From assembly GCA_902363445.1 (NCBI GenBank), contig CABJAB010000002.1:124001-188000 (forward strand): a stretch of 64,000 nt of DNA. The letters run 5' to 3'. The DNA comes from Lachnospiraceae bacterium (GTDB lineage: Bacteria > Bacillota > Clostridia > Lachnospirales > Lachnospiraceae). Within the stretch, counting starts at the first letter, position 1. Every line of letters starts with the position of its first letter. Below the pieces are notes generated by a model, which was not told the origin of the DNA, searched no databases, and saw only the letters and a program-made list of their open reading frames with translations. Position numbers and translations under genes: made by a program. Shown here one piece after another: positions 25,150-33,641 of this stretch.

Positions 25150-26019
25150 ATGAGTGAATATGTAATTATGACGGATTCGGCATCTGATCTGCCGGAGGAG
25201 TATATCAAGGAGCACAATCTGGATGTGCTGAATTTATTTTATAATCTGGAAGGTACCATTTATGGAGGAGAGCATCTGCTGAGCATTCAGGATTTTTATC
25301 AGAAGATGCGGGCGGGAAGCATGCCCACCACCATGGCCGTAAATCCGGAAGATGCGGGAAATGCCATGCGCAGGCATCTGGAAGCAGGAAAAGATATTCT
25401 GTATCTTGCTTTTTCATCCGGGCTCAGCGCCAGCTATCAGAATGCTGTGATCGCAGCCAATGATCTGAAGGAAGAGTTCCCAGACAGGAAGATTATCGTG
25501 ATCGATTCTCTGTGCGCTTCCATGGGAGAGGGCCTTTTCGTACATAAGGCGCTCAAGCTCAGAGATGCGGGGAAATCCCTTGAGGAAGCGGCGAAGTGGC
25601 TGGAGGACCATAAGCTGAATGTGTGCCACCAGTTTACCGTGGATGACCTCCACCACCTTCACAGAGGCGGCCGGGTATCGAAGACTACGGCGGTACTGGG
25701 AACTTTGATCAATGTGAAGCCGGTGCTCCATGTGGACAATGAAGGCAAGCTCGTTTCCTTATGCAATGTAAGGGGACGGAAGAAGTCCCTTCAGGCGCTG
25801 GTATCCAATATGGAAAAGACGATCAAAGGGTTTGAGGACGAGAACGAAGATATCTTCATCAGCCACGGAGACTGCCTGGAGGATGCGAAATATGTGGCGG
25901 AGCTGATCGAGGAAAAATTTGGCCCCAAGAAATTTTATATCAGCTATGTCAGCGCCGTTATCGGCGCACATTCCGGTCCCGGCACCATGGCGCTTTTCTA
26001 TATGGGAAATAAACGGTAA
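25150..26019 (+). CDS. DegV-family fatty-acid-binding protein
   Basis: 289 residues. MTDSASDLPEEY at the start, the SMPTTMAVNPED stretch (substrate-binding threonine/serine region), FSSGLSASYQNA and the C-terminal AVIGAHSGPGTMALFY are all family signatures. DegV proteins bind fatty acids; in Firmicutes, FakB-type members present exogenous fatty acids to the kinase FakA. No fakA is seen here. It is followed 9 bases later by the TPR lipoprotein gene, so they are probably co-transcribed. Confidence 0.93.
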   Translation: MSEYVIMTDSASDLPEEYIKEHNLDVLNLFYNLEGTIYGGEHLLSIQDFYQKMRAGSMPTTMAVNPEDAGNAMRRHLEAGKDILYLAFSSGLSASYQNAVIAANDLKEEFPDRKIIVIDSLCASMGEGLFVHKALKLRDAGKSLEEAAKWLEDHKLNVCHQFTVDDLHHLHRGGRVSKTTAVLGTLINVKPVLHVDNEGKLVSLCNVRGRKKSLQALVSNMEKTIKGFEDENEDIFISHGDCLEDAKYVAELIEEKFGPKKFYISYVSAVIGAHSGPGTMALFYMGNKR

Positions 26020-26028
26020 GAGGAAATT

Positions 26029-27204
26029 ATGAAAGAACGATGGAAAAAAATCCGGGCGGGCCTTCTGGCCTGCCTGTGTGTCCTCCTGCTGGCCTCCTGT
26101 GCCGGCGGAAAAGGCAGTGATGAGAATAAAAAAGGGCTTTCCCTTTATGGGGACGGAAAGTATGAAGAAGCCATAGTATCCTTTGACGAAGCTATCCAGA
26201 AAGATGGGGAGCGGGCAGAATATTATACCAATAAAGGCATGGCTCAGCTGGCTTATGGAGATTACGACGGGGCGAGAGTTTCTCTTACCCATGGCATCAG
26301 TTTGGCTCCTGAAGACCCTGAGGTGTACCGGGCCATGGGGATTGTCTACTATCAGGAAGAAAACTATGAAGAAGCCGTTCATTATTTTGAAGCGGCGTTA
26401 AATGTTCTGGGGACGAAGAAAAAGCAGGAGGAGCTTCGTACCGATATCTGTCTTTATAAGGCTGAGGCGGAAAGCCGGAACGGAAACCATGAAGCCGCAG
26501 TCGAGGATTATGATACGCTGATTTCCATGGATGAGAAAAATCCGGAGTATTATTTCTTGAGAGGAAAGGCTTATGCAGCGTCCGGGGATTTAGACAATGC
26601 AAAAACAGATTTTGATAAAGTGAAGGATCTGGCTCCCGCGGATATGGATTACTATGTGGACATGTATCTGACGCTGGAGGAGAACGGGCGTGCGGAGGAC
26701 GGGATTCCTTATCTGGAGACGGCGCTGGGCTTAAAGGCGAAATCTGCGGAGGAGCAGAGAAACAGGGGAGCGATCCAGTACCTTCTTGGGAATTATGAAG
26801 AGGCAAGGACTGAACTGGAGCAGGTAAAGGAAGAAGAGCGGGACGGAAATACCTGGATTTACTTGGGACTGGCCTGCGAGGCACTGGAAGACGGCGAAGC
26901 GGCTAACCATGCATTTGAGCAGGCGCTGGCAGGCGCGTCGAGCAAGTCGTCTGTGTATTATCAAATGGCGCTCTGTCAGATGCGTCTTGAAAATTACCGG
27001 CAGGCGCTGTCAGACGCACAGTCGGGCATTTCTGAAAATGACGGTTCGCTTATGCAGGAGCTGTCATACGTGGAGGCGGCCTGTTATGAATATCTGGGTG
27101 ATTTTCAGACTGCTCTGCAGAAATTCACCGCTTATCGGGACACCTATGGCAGCAATGAGAAGATTGACCATGAGATCGCCTTTTTGGAAACGAGGCAGCA
27201 GTGA
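26029..27204 (+). CDS. TPR-repeat lipoprotein
   Basis: 391 residues. A lipoprotein signal peptide is clear: positively charged start, hydrophobic core and LLASC with Cys24 as the lipidation site. From about residue 35 to the end there are about nine tetratricopeptide-like units, for example KYEEAIVSFDEAIQKD, YYTNKGMAQLAYGDYDGA and VYRAMGIVYYQEENYEEA. TPR arrays mediate protein contacts at the outer face of the membrane. The partner cannot be told. Probable operon with the DegV gene and, 58 bases later, hflX. Confidence 0.88.
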   Translation: MKERWKKIRAGLLACLCVLLLASCAGGKGSDENKKGLSLYGDGKYEEAIVSFDEAIQKDGERAEYYTNKGMAQLAYGDYDGARVSLTHGISLAPEDPEVYRAMGIVYYQEENYEEAVHYFEAALNVLGTKKKQEELRTDICLYKAEAESRNGNHEAAVEDYDTLISMDEKNPEYYFLRGKAYAASGDLDNAKTDFDKVKDLAPADMDYYVDMYLTLEENGRAEDGIPYLETALGLKAKSAEEQRNRGAIQYLLGNYEEARTELEQVKEEERDGNTWIYLGLACEALEDGEAANHAFEQALAGASSKSSVYYQMALCQMRLENYRQALSDAQSGISENDGSLMQELSYVEAACYEYLGDFQTALQKFTAYRDTYGSNEKIDHEIAFLETRQQ

Positions 27205-27262
27205 CGCCGGCCCGGCCATGAAATGACAGGATGAGGGGCCGGCATGTCGTATATGAGGGAAT

Positions 27263-28498
27263 ATGATTGATATTAAAGAAATAGAAGAACGTGTGATTTT
27301 AGTTGGGGTCAGCACCAGTGACGGCGATGATACCGAGGCTTCTCTTAAAGAGCTCTCTGAGTTGGTAAAGACGGCGGGAGCCGTTTCGGTGGGGACCTTG
27401 ATTCAGAACCGGGAAGCGGCGCATCCCGGTACTTACCTGGGAACCGGGAAGATTTCCGAACTGAAAGAATATCTGGAAGCGGAAGGAGCCACCGGAATCG
27501 TCTGCGATGACGAGCTTTCTCCGGCGCAGCTTCGGAACCTTGAAAGCCTTCTGGATGTAAAGGTGATGGACCGCACTCTGGTCATCCTGGATATCTTTGC
27601 TTCCAGGGCGTCCACCAGAGAAGGGAAGATTCAGGTGGAGCTGGCGCAGCTCCGCTATCGGGCCGCCAGGCTGGTAGGGCTCCGCAATTCGCTGTCCCGT
27701 CTGGGCGGCGGAATTGGAACCAGAGGGCCGGGAGAAAAAAAGCTGGAGGTTGACCGCCGTCTGATTCATCAGAGAATATCCGTGCTGAAAGCGGAGCTTG
27801 AGGATGTGAAGCGGCACAGGGAGACGACCAGGAAGCAGAGGGAACGGAACCATATGTCAGTGGCGGCGATCGTAGGTTATACCAATGCCGGAAAGTCGAC
27901 GCTCCTCAACACGCTCACTGACGCGGACGTGCTGTCCGAGGACAAGCTGTTTGCCACCTTGGATCCCACGACGAGGGAGCTTCCCCTGCCGGACGGTGAA
28001 ACCGTTCTTTTGACGGATACGGTGGGGTTTATCCGCAAGCTGCCCCATCATCTGGTGGAAGCGTTTAAAAGTACTCTGGAGGAAGCCAAATATGCGGATA
28101 TGATCCTTCATGTGGTGGATGCGTCCAACCCGTACATGGATATTCAGATGCATACGGTGTATGAAACTTTAAAAAGCCTTGAGGTCATGGGAAAGACGGT
28201 CATCACTCTGTTCAACAAGATTGACCGGATGGAAGAGCTGCCTATCCTGCGGGATTTTCAGGCAGATGAAACCCTTTGCATATCTGCAAGGACCGGTACA
28301 GGCCTTCTGGAGCTCAAAGAGCTTCTGTCCAGGATTCTTCGGGAGAGGAAGATATATCTAGAACGGCTTTATCCCTACAGCGAGGCTGGAAAAATACAGC
28401 TCATACGGAAATATGGACAGCTGCTTTCTGAGGAGTATAAGGAAGACGGCATTGCGGTGACGGCATATATGCCGGCAGAGCTGATCGGAAAAATATAA
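27263..28498 (+). CDS. hflX: GTPase HflX
   Basis: 411 residues. N-terminal HflX domain with GTYLGTGKISEL and DDELSPAQLRNLE, then TREGKIQVELAQLRYRAARLVG and GGGIGTRGPGEKKLE, a coiled helix pair, and the G domain with GYTNAGKSTLLN (P-loop), DTVGFIRKLPHHLVEAFKSTLEE and NKID (G4). HflX splits stalled or heat-damaged ribosomes in other bacteria. It is followed by a terminator. Confidence 0.96.
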   Translation: MIDIKEIEERVILVGVSTSDGDDTEASLKELSELVKTAGAVSVGTLIQNREAAHPGTYLGTGKISELKEYLEAEGATGIVCDDELSPAQLRNLESLLDVKVMDRTLVILDIFASRASTREGKIQVELAQLRYRAARLVGLRNSLSRLGGGIGTRGPGEKKLEVDRRLIHQRISVLKAELEDVKRHRETTRKQRERNHMSVAAIVGYTNAGKSTLLNTLTDADVLSEDKLFATLDPTTRELPLPDGETVLLTDTVGFIRKLPHHLVEAFKSTLEEAKYADMILHVVDASNPYMDIQMHTVYETLKSLEVMGKTVITLFNKIDRMEELPILRDFQADETLCISARTGTGLLELKELLSRILRERKIYLERLYPYSEAGKIQLIRKYGQLLSEEYKEDGIAVTAYMPAELIGKI

Positions 28499-28513
28499 GA
28501 TCATTTTCTGGAT

Positions 28514-28550
28514 GACCAGAGCCCGGATTTACCGGGAGCTCTGGTTTTTT
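28514..28550 (+). terminator. hflX terminator
   Basis: ACCAGAGCCCGG with CCGGGAGCTCTGGT around ATTTA, followed by TTTTTT. Confidence 0.88.
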
Positions 28551-28562
28551 CCATATATTGGA

Positions 28563-28609
28563 AATCTAGATATGGTATTTGGACAGAATAAAATACATAT
28601 ATCTTGTGT
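28563..28609 (+). promoter_or_regulatory. Pair of NrdR-box-like sites before nrdD
   Basis: AATCTAGATATGGTAT (28563-28578) and TACATATATCTTGTGT (28594-28609) lie exactly 31 bp apart, just upstream of the -35 box. Each matches part of the NrdR consensus (ACACwATATATwGTGT): the second matches 11 of the last 12 positions, the first 11 of 16. NrdR boxes usually come as pairs 30-32 bp apart before ribonucleotide reductase genes. No nrdR gene is in the window. Confidence 0.6.
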
Positions 28610-28616
28610 TTGCCTA

Positions 28617-28645
28617 TTGACGGAATAAATGGCCTTTGCTATAAT
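28617..28645 (+). promoter_or_regulatory. nrdD promoter
   Basis: TTGACG (28617-28622) and TATAAT (28640-28645) with a 17-bp spacer, directly after the NrdR-like pair. Confidence 0.8.
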
Positions 28646-28697
28646 CTATCATGTGGCTTGAGGCAGCCAGCCTTGTTTTGCCGGAAAGGGGATTTAT

Positions 28698-31076
28698 ATG
28701 TTTGACGTAATTAAACGAGACGGAGAAATAGCGGAGTTCAATCTGAACAAAATAAAAGACGCGGTTCTCAAAGCATTTGTGGCAACAAATAAAATGTATA
28801 CAGAAGAGATCCTGGAGCTTCTGTCCCTGCGAGTGACGGCGGATTTTCAGAATAAAATCGAAGACGGCCGTGTGACCGTGGAGCAGATCCAGGACAGTGT
28901 GGAGCATGTTCTGGAGCAGGTCGGCTATACGGATGTGGCGAAAGCTTATATTTTGTACAGGAAGCAGCGGGAAAAGATCCGTAACATGAAGTCCACGATC
29001 CTGGATTACAGCGACGTAGTAAACAGCTATGTGAAGGTCGAGGACTGGAGAGTGAAGGAAAACTCTACGGTCACATATTCCGTAGGAGGATTGATTCTCA
29101 GCAATTCAGGCGCTGTTACGGCGAATTACTGGCTGTCTGAAATATACGATGAAGAGGTTGCAAATGCTCACAGAGGAGCGGATATCCATCTGCATGATCT
29201 TTCCATGCTGACCGGATATTGTGCCGGATGGTCTTTAAAGCAGCTGATCATGGATGGACTGGGTGGAATTGACGGGAAGATCACATCGTCTCCGGCCAAG
29301 CATCTGTCTGTGCTCTGCAACCAGATGGTGAATTTCCTGGGCATTATGCAGAATGAATGGGCAGGAGCCCAGGCGTTTTCTTCCTTTGATACATATTTGG
29401 CTCCTTTTGTAAAGGCAGATAATTTATCTTACCGGGAAGTGAAAAAATGTATTGAGTCCTTTATCTATGGAGTCAATACGCCGAGCAGATGGGGAACCCA
29501 GGCTCCCTTTTCCAATATTACATTGGACTGGACGGTGCCTTCCGATCTGGCGGAGCTTCCGGCGCTTGTCGGCGGCAGGGAGATGGACTTCAAATACAAA
29601 GACTGCAAAAAAGAAATGGATATGGTTAATAAGGCTTTCATCGAGACTATGATCGAAGGGGATGCCAATGGACGAGGATTCCAGTATCCGATTCCCACTT
29701 ATTCCATAACCAATGATTTTGACTGGTCGGATACGGAAAACAACCGTCTTCTGTTTGAGATGACTTCCAAATATGGGACGCCGTATTTTTCCAATTATAT
29801 AAACAGTGACATGGAACCCAGCGATGTCCGCAGTATGTGCTGCCGTCTGAGGCTGGATCTGAGGGAACTCAGGAAAAAGACCGGCGGATTCTTTGGATCC
29901 GGAGAGAGTACAGGCAGCATTGGAGTGGTCACGATCAATATGCCGAGGATTGCTTATCTGGCGGAGGACGAAACAGACTTTTATGCCAGACTTGACCGGA
30001 TGATGGATATTTCGGCCCGTTCCCTTAAGACCAAGAGGAGCGTCATCACAAAGCTTTTGGATGAAGGCCTATATCCTTACACCAAACGCTATCTCGGAAC
30101 CTTTGATAATCATTTCTCCACGATTGGTCTGATCGGCATGAATGAAGTAGGCCTGAACGCGAAGTGGCTGGGCGGAGATATGACTGATAAGAGGACTCAG
30201 AAGTTCACCAAGGATGTGCTGAACCACATGAGGGAAAGGCTTTCCGATTATCAGGAGATGTACGGAGACCTATATAATCTGGAGGCGACGCCTGCGGAAT
30301 CTACCACGTTCCGGCTTGCAAAACACGACAGAGAACGGTATCCGGATATCAAGACTGCCGGAAAAGAGGGAGATACCCCTTACTATACTAACAGTTCTCA
30401 CCTTCCGGTGGAATATACGGCGGATATTTTTGACGCTCTGGACATCCAGGATGAGCTTCAGACCTTGTATACGTCCGGCACGGTATTCCATGCGTTCCTG
30501 GGCGAGAAGCTTCCGGACTGGAAAGCGGCGGCAAAGCTGGTGCATGTGATCGCCGACAATTATCGTCTTCCTTATTACACCATGTCACCTACCTATTCTG
30601 TCTGCAGTGAGCATGGCTATATCGCCGGCGAACATTTTACTTGTCCGACCTGCGGAAAACGGGCTGAGGTATATAGCCGCATTACCGGATATTACCGGCC
30701 GGTGCAGAACTGGAACGAAGGCAAGACGCAGGAATATAAGAACCGTCAAGTATACGATCCGGTAAATTCCTGCTTGAAAAAGGGAGCAGGAAGCAATGTG
30801 ACCTACAGCCAGGAGAATTGTGAGAAGAAAGAAGCGGAAGGACAGGTAAAAGCAGTCCTTAAATACTTGTTCACCACGAAAACCTGCCCCAACTGCAAGC
30901 TGGCCAAGGAATTCCTGAAGGATGAGGAATACGAGGTCATTGACGCTGAAGAACATGTGGATTTGGCGGCGCAGTACGGTGTGATGCAGGCCCCGACGCT
31001 GGTCGTGGTACAGGGCAGTGAAACGGAGAAGTATGTAAACGCCTCCAATATCAGGAGGTATGTGGAAGCACGCTGA
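28698..31076 (+). CDS. nrdD: Anaerobic ribonucleoside-triphosphate reductase with C-terminal glutaredoxin-like domain
   Basis: 792 residues. An ATP-cone domain occupies about residues 1-95 (VIKRDGEIAEFNLNKI). The catalytic body follows. Near the C-terminus are the zinc cysteines (CSEHGY and CPTCG) and the glycyl-radical site Gly664 in RITGYYRP. After residue 705 there is an extra domain with CPNC (Cys730, Cys733) and QAPTLVV (cis-proline), a glutaredoxin/thioredoxin-like fold. It reduces NTPs to dNTPs without oxygen; the extra domain could supply reducing equivalents. The activase gene nrdG, often adjacent, is missing here. Operon with thyA and folA. Confidence 0.95.
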   Translation: MFDVIKRDGEIAEFNLNKIKDAVLKAFVATNKMYTEEILELLSLRVTADFQNKIEDGRVTVEQIQDSVEHVLEQVGYTDVAKAYILYRKQREKIRNMKSTILDYSDVVNSYVKVEDWRVKENSTVTYSVGGLILSNSGAVTANYWLSEIYDEEVANAHRGADIHLHDLSMLTGYCAGWSLKQLIMDGLGGIDGKITSSPAKHLSVLCNQMVNFLGIMQNEWAGAQAFSSFDTYLAPFVKADNLSYREVKKCIESFIYGVNTPSRWGTQAPFSNITLDWTVPSDLAELPALVGGREMDFKYKDCKKEMDMVNKAFIETMIEGDANGRGFQYPIPTYSITNDFDWSDTENNRLLFEMTSKYGTPYFSNYINSDMEPSDVRSMCCRLRLDLRELRKKTGGFFGSGESTGSIGVVTINMPRIAYLAEDETDFYARLDRMMDISARSLKTKRSVITKLLDEGLYPYTKRYLGTFDNHFSTIGLIGMNEVGLNAKWLGGDMTDKRTQKFTKDVLNHMRERLSDYQEMYGDLYNLEATPAESTTFRLAKHDRERYPDIKTAGKEGDTPYYTNSSHLPVEYTADIFDALDIQDELQTLYTSGTVFHAFLGEKLPDWKAAAKLVHVIADNYRLPYYTMSPTYSVCSEHGYIAGEHFTCPTCGKRAEVYSRITGYYRPVQNWNEGKTQEYKNRQVYDPVNSCLKKGAGSNVTYSQENCEKKEAEGQVKAVLKYLFTTKTCPNCKLAKEFLKDEEYEVIDAEEHVDLAAQYGVMQAPTLVVVQGSETEKYVNASNIRRYVEAR

Positions 31077-31099
31077 GAGACGGGGACAAGGAGCAGACT

Positions 31100-31930
31100 A
31101 TGAGCTATGCGGATAAGGTTTTTATCGAGACTTGTAAAGATATTCTGGAAAACGGCGTGTGGGACTCGGAATATGATGTCAGGCCCAGATGGGAAGACGG
31201 AGCTCCCGCCCATACCATTAAGAAATTCGGCGTGGTAAACCGGTATGATCTGTCAAAGGAGTTTCCCATCATCACCATCAGAAAAAGCGCGTTCAAAGGG
31301 GCTATCGATGAGATACTCTGGATCTGGCAGAAGAAATCCAACCGCGTGGCGGAGCTCGGAAGCCATGTCTGGGATTCCTGGACCGATGAGAATGGGACCA
31401 TAGGGAAAGCGTATGGATATCAGTTGGGTGTGAAGCACCAGTATAAAGAAGGAAGGTTCGATCAGGTGGACCGGGTGCTGTATGATCTGAAACATGATCC
31501 CAGCAGCCGCAGGATGCTGACGAACATCTTCAACCATCAGGACCTCCATGATATGATGCTGTATCCATGCGCATACAGCATGACCTTCAATGTGTCAGGA
31601 AACCGCTTAAACGGTATCTTGAATCAGCGTTCTCAGGACATGCTGACAGCCAATAACTGGAATACTTGTCAGTATGCGGTCCTCTTGTGCATGTTTGCCC
31701 AGGTATCAGGCCTTGAACCGGGAGAACTGGTGCATGTGATCGCGGATGCCCATATTTATGACCGGCATGTCCCGATGGTGGAGGAGCTCATAAAAAGGGA
31801 GCCTTACGAGGCGCCGGAGTTTGTCATGGATAAATCCATTACGGATTTTTATCAGTTCACTGTGGACAGCTTTTCGCTGAAGGATTATAAATATCATCCG
31901 TTTAAAGAACGGATACCAGTGGCGGTTTGA
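31100..31930 (+). CDS. thyA: Thymidylate synthase (ThyA type, Bacillus ThyA/phi3T-like)
   Basis: 276 residues. Catalytic cysteine in MLYPCAYSMTFNV, followed by LNQRSQDML (Arg-Ser-x-Asp) and HVIADAHIYDRHV. The active-site surroundings, PCAYS instead of the common PCH, and NNWNTCQY instead of G-x-PFN-x-x-Y, resemble the ThyA group of Bacillus subtilis and phage phi3T rather than the E. coli type. It makes dTMP from dUMP with methylene-tetrahydrofolate, leaving dihydrofolate for the next gene, folA. Start 31100 follows GGAGCAG. Confidence 0.92.
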   Translation: MSYADKVFIETCKDILENGVWDSEYDVRPRWEDGAPAHTIKKFGVVNRYDLSKEFPIITIRKSAFKGAIDEILWIWQKKSNRVAELGSHVWDSWTDENGTIGKAYGYQLGVKHQYKEGRFDQVDRVLYDLKHDPSSRRMLTNIFNHQDLHDMMLYPCAYSMTFNVSGNRLNGILNQRSQDMLTANNWNTCQYAVLLCMFAQVSGLEPGELVHVIADAHIYDRHVPMVEELIKREPYEAPEFVMDKSITDFYQFTVDSFSLKDYKYHPFKERIPVAV

Positions 31931-31948
31931 CGGATGGCGGGAGGGCGT

Positions 31949-32437
31949 ATGCAGATAATTGTAGCAGCAGATGAGAACTGGGCGATCGGCAGAGACGGAG
32001 CTCTTCTATGGCATCTGCCGGAGGATATGAAGTTTTTTCGGAAGATGACCACCGGAAATGTTGTGGTAATGGGACGCAAGACTTTGGACAGTTTTCCCGG
32101 CGGAAAGCCTCTTAAAAACAGGACTAACGTAGTGCTGTCGGGGAATCCGGATTTTTCCAGGACAGATACCGTAGTCCTTCACAGTGTGGAAGAGGCTCTT
32201 GAATATCTGGAGCGGTATGATGCAAGCGAGGTGTTTATCGCCGGAGGAGGCCATATTTACAGGGAGTTTCTTCCGTATTGTGATACGGCGTATGTGACAA
32301 GGGTTTTTAAAAGCTATGAGGCAGATACGTATTTTCCTGACTTGGATGAATCGCTGGAATGGGAACTCTCGGCAGAGGGAGAAAGACAGGAGCAGGAAGG
32401 AATCGGGTTTGCGTTTAACGTCTATCGCCGAAAATAG
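31949..32437 (+). CDS. folA: Dihydrofolate reductase
   Basis: 162 residues from ATG 31949, after GGGAGG at 31939-31944. The N-terminus IIVAADENWAIGRDGALLWHLPEDMKFF, GNVVVMGRKTLDSFP and FIAGGGHIYREFL are dihydrofolate reductase signatures. It restores tetrahydrofolate used up by ThyA. Starts 18 bases after thyA; last gene of the nrdD-thyA-folA unit, which ends at a terminator (32505-32550). Confidence 0.96.
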   Translation: MQIIVAADENWAIGRDGALLWHLPEDMKFFRKMTTGNVVVMGRKTLDSFPGGKPLKNRTNVVLSGNPDFSRTDTVVLHSVEEALEYLERYDASEVFIAGGGHIYREFLPYCDTAYVTRVFKSYEADTYFPDLDESLEWELSAEGERQEQEGIGFAFNVYRRK

Positions 32438-32504
32438 ACGACGGTAGCGGAAGCGGACCGAAAAGGACAGCTGCAAAAGGGCAGCTGAGATACAGAGTGC
32501 GAAA

Positions 32505-32550
32505 CAAAACGCGGGTGAGAAGTCCAGAAAGATGGATGCCCGCGTTTTTA
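32505..32550. terminator. Terminator between folA and the Crp/Fnr gene
   Basis: AAAACGCGGG and CCCGCGTTTT form an outer stem, with an inner TCCA-containing arm. It serves the plus-strand operon, and possibly the convergent minus-strand gene, since A- and T-runs are on both sides. Confidence 0.75.
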
Positions 32551-32574
32551 TTTCTGCTATTGGTTTGAATGGGA

Positions 32575-32671
32575 CGACAGAAGATCCTGGCCGTCACGAT
32601 TTCGGTTTGCTGACAATGCAGGGGCCGCTTTATCCCCGCTCCAGGAGTGCCGCTCACATGTCAGCAGGAAA
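32575..32671 (-). repeat. Dispersed structured repeat, copy D (97-bp fragment)
   Basis: Read on the minus strand it matches the right part of the family (in copy E, plus strand 49217-49314): the shared blocks CGTCACGATTTCGGTT, GGGGCCGCTTTATCCCCGCT and CTCACATGTCA. Both natural ends are missing. Its left part overlaps the end of the Crp/Fnr gene: the codons for the last five residues, FPADM, and the stop are repeat sequence. Confidence 0.82.
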
Positions 32672-33304
32672 GGTAACAGCTCTTTTGTTGACATTTACCA
32701 GTCCTTCTTCTCTCATCTTTTTCAGTTCCCGCATCATGGCGCTTCGGTCCACTGACAAGTAGTCGGCCAGATCACTCATGGTAAAGGGAAGATCAAAGGA
32801 TTCAGACTTGTTTTTTTTGGAGAGCAGACTGAAATAAGACAGGAGCTTGTCCCGTATGGTGCGCTGGCTCAAAATGTCCAGACGTTCACTAAGCTGAACG
32901 GCTTTTTGGGAAATCAGCATCAGGGCATTGCTGACCAGCTGGCTGTGAAAGGAACAGGCATTGGAGCACCGCTTCACCAGGTGGCCGTAATCGATGAACT
33001 GAATCCTGGTCCTTTTATAGCTGATAATTTGAATAAGGGAAGTTTCACTGGCTGCGGCGGACAGAGTTTCTCCAAAAATATCCCCTTCCTCAAGCTGCTC
33101 CAGAATGGTCTGACGGCCGTCGAAATGGGTGCGCATGACGACAGCCTCACCGTCCAGAAGAATGCCGACTAAAGCGCTGCCCTGTCCAAAGGTGGTTATG
33201 ATCTCTCCGGGCATATAACTTCGTTCGATGGCATGGAAACAGACCATCATGCGTTTATATTCTTCCTGGCTGATATGATCTAAAATAGAAACTTTAGCGG
33301 GCAT
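32654..33304 (-). CDS. Crp/Fnr-family transcriptional regulator
   Basis: 216 residues from ATG 33304 (GAGAGGAA in front); a longer start is rejected for lack of a ribosome binding site. The first 120 residues are a cyclic-nucleotide-binding-type beta-roll (GILLDGEAVVMRTHFDGRQTILEQLEEGDIFGE); the C-terminal winged helix (MSDLADYLSVDRSAMMRELKKMREEGLV) is of the Crp type. No cysteine cluster like that of FNR is seen, so the signal is unknown. The last five residues come from repeat copy D. It is divergent from the rubredoxin-hemerythrin-flavodiiron operon and probably controls it. Confidence 0.9.
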   Translation of the reverse strand: MPAKVSILDHISQEEYKRMMVCFHAIERSYMPGEIITTFGQGSALVGILLDGEAVVMRTHFDGRQTILEQLEEGDIFGETLSAAASETSLIQIISYKRTRIQFIDYGHLVKRCSNACSFHSQLVSNALMLISQKAVQLSERLDILSQRTIRDKLLSYFSLLSKKNKSESFDLPFTMSDLADYLSVDRSAMMRELKKMREEGLVNVNKRAVTFPADM

Positions 33305-33333
33305 AGCGGTTCCTCTCAAATTTTTTTTATAAA

Positions 33334-33374
33334 GTTGCATATGCAACAGATTTATTTTTCAAATGGGATATACT
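33334..33374 (+). promoter_or_regulatory. Crp/Fnr palindrome and -10 box of the O2-defence operon
   Basis: GTTGCATATGCAAC (33334-33347) is a perfect 14-bp palindrome. A TATACT box (33369-33374) follows, with no consensus -35 box. If transcription starts about seven bases after the -10 box (33381), the palindrome centre falls near -41, the position for class II activation by Crp/Fnr proteins. The divergent regulator gene makes it the natural protein for this site, though binding is only inferred. Confidence 0.6.
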
Positions 33375-33435
33375 ATGAATAACAAAAAGAAATCTAACAA
33401 TATTATATATCAAAGAAAGGTTAAGGTGAAGTAAA

Positions 33436-33597
33436 ATGAAAAAATATGTATGCGAACCCTGTGGATATGTTTATGACCCGGAGGTAGGAGATCCTGACAG
33501 CGGAATCCAGCCTGGAACTGCTTTTGAAGATCTGCCGGATGATTGGGTGTGCCCTGTCTGCGGAGTAGGAAAAGATTCCTTTGTAGTGGAAGAGTAA
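33436..33597 (+). CDS. Rubredoxin
   Basis: 53 residues, [19 protein letters not shown] through [13 protein letters not shown]. The four cysteines in two CxxC(G) pairs (C6-C9 and C39-C42 by count) hold one iron. The start ATG 33436 follows AAGGTGAAG. First gene of the operon with hemerythrin and flavodiiron protein; it can carry electrons to the diiron centre. Its sequence is close to the internal rubredoxin domain of the flavodiiron protein (CPVCGVGK in both). Confidence 0.95.
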   Translation: MKKYVCEPCGYVYDPEVGDPDSGIQPGTAFEDLPDDWVCPVCGVGKDSFVVEE

Positions 33598-33641
33598 AAT
33601 AACGCTGTTTTGAGTGGATGAAAAAGGGAGGATGTAGGATT

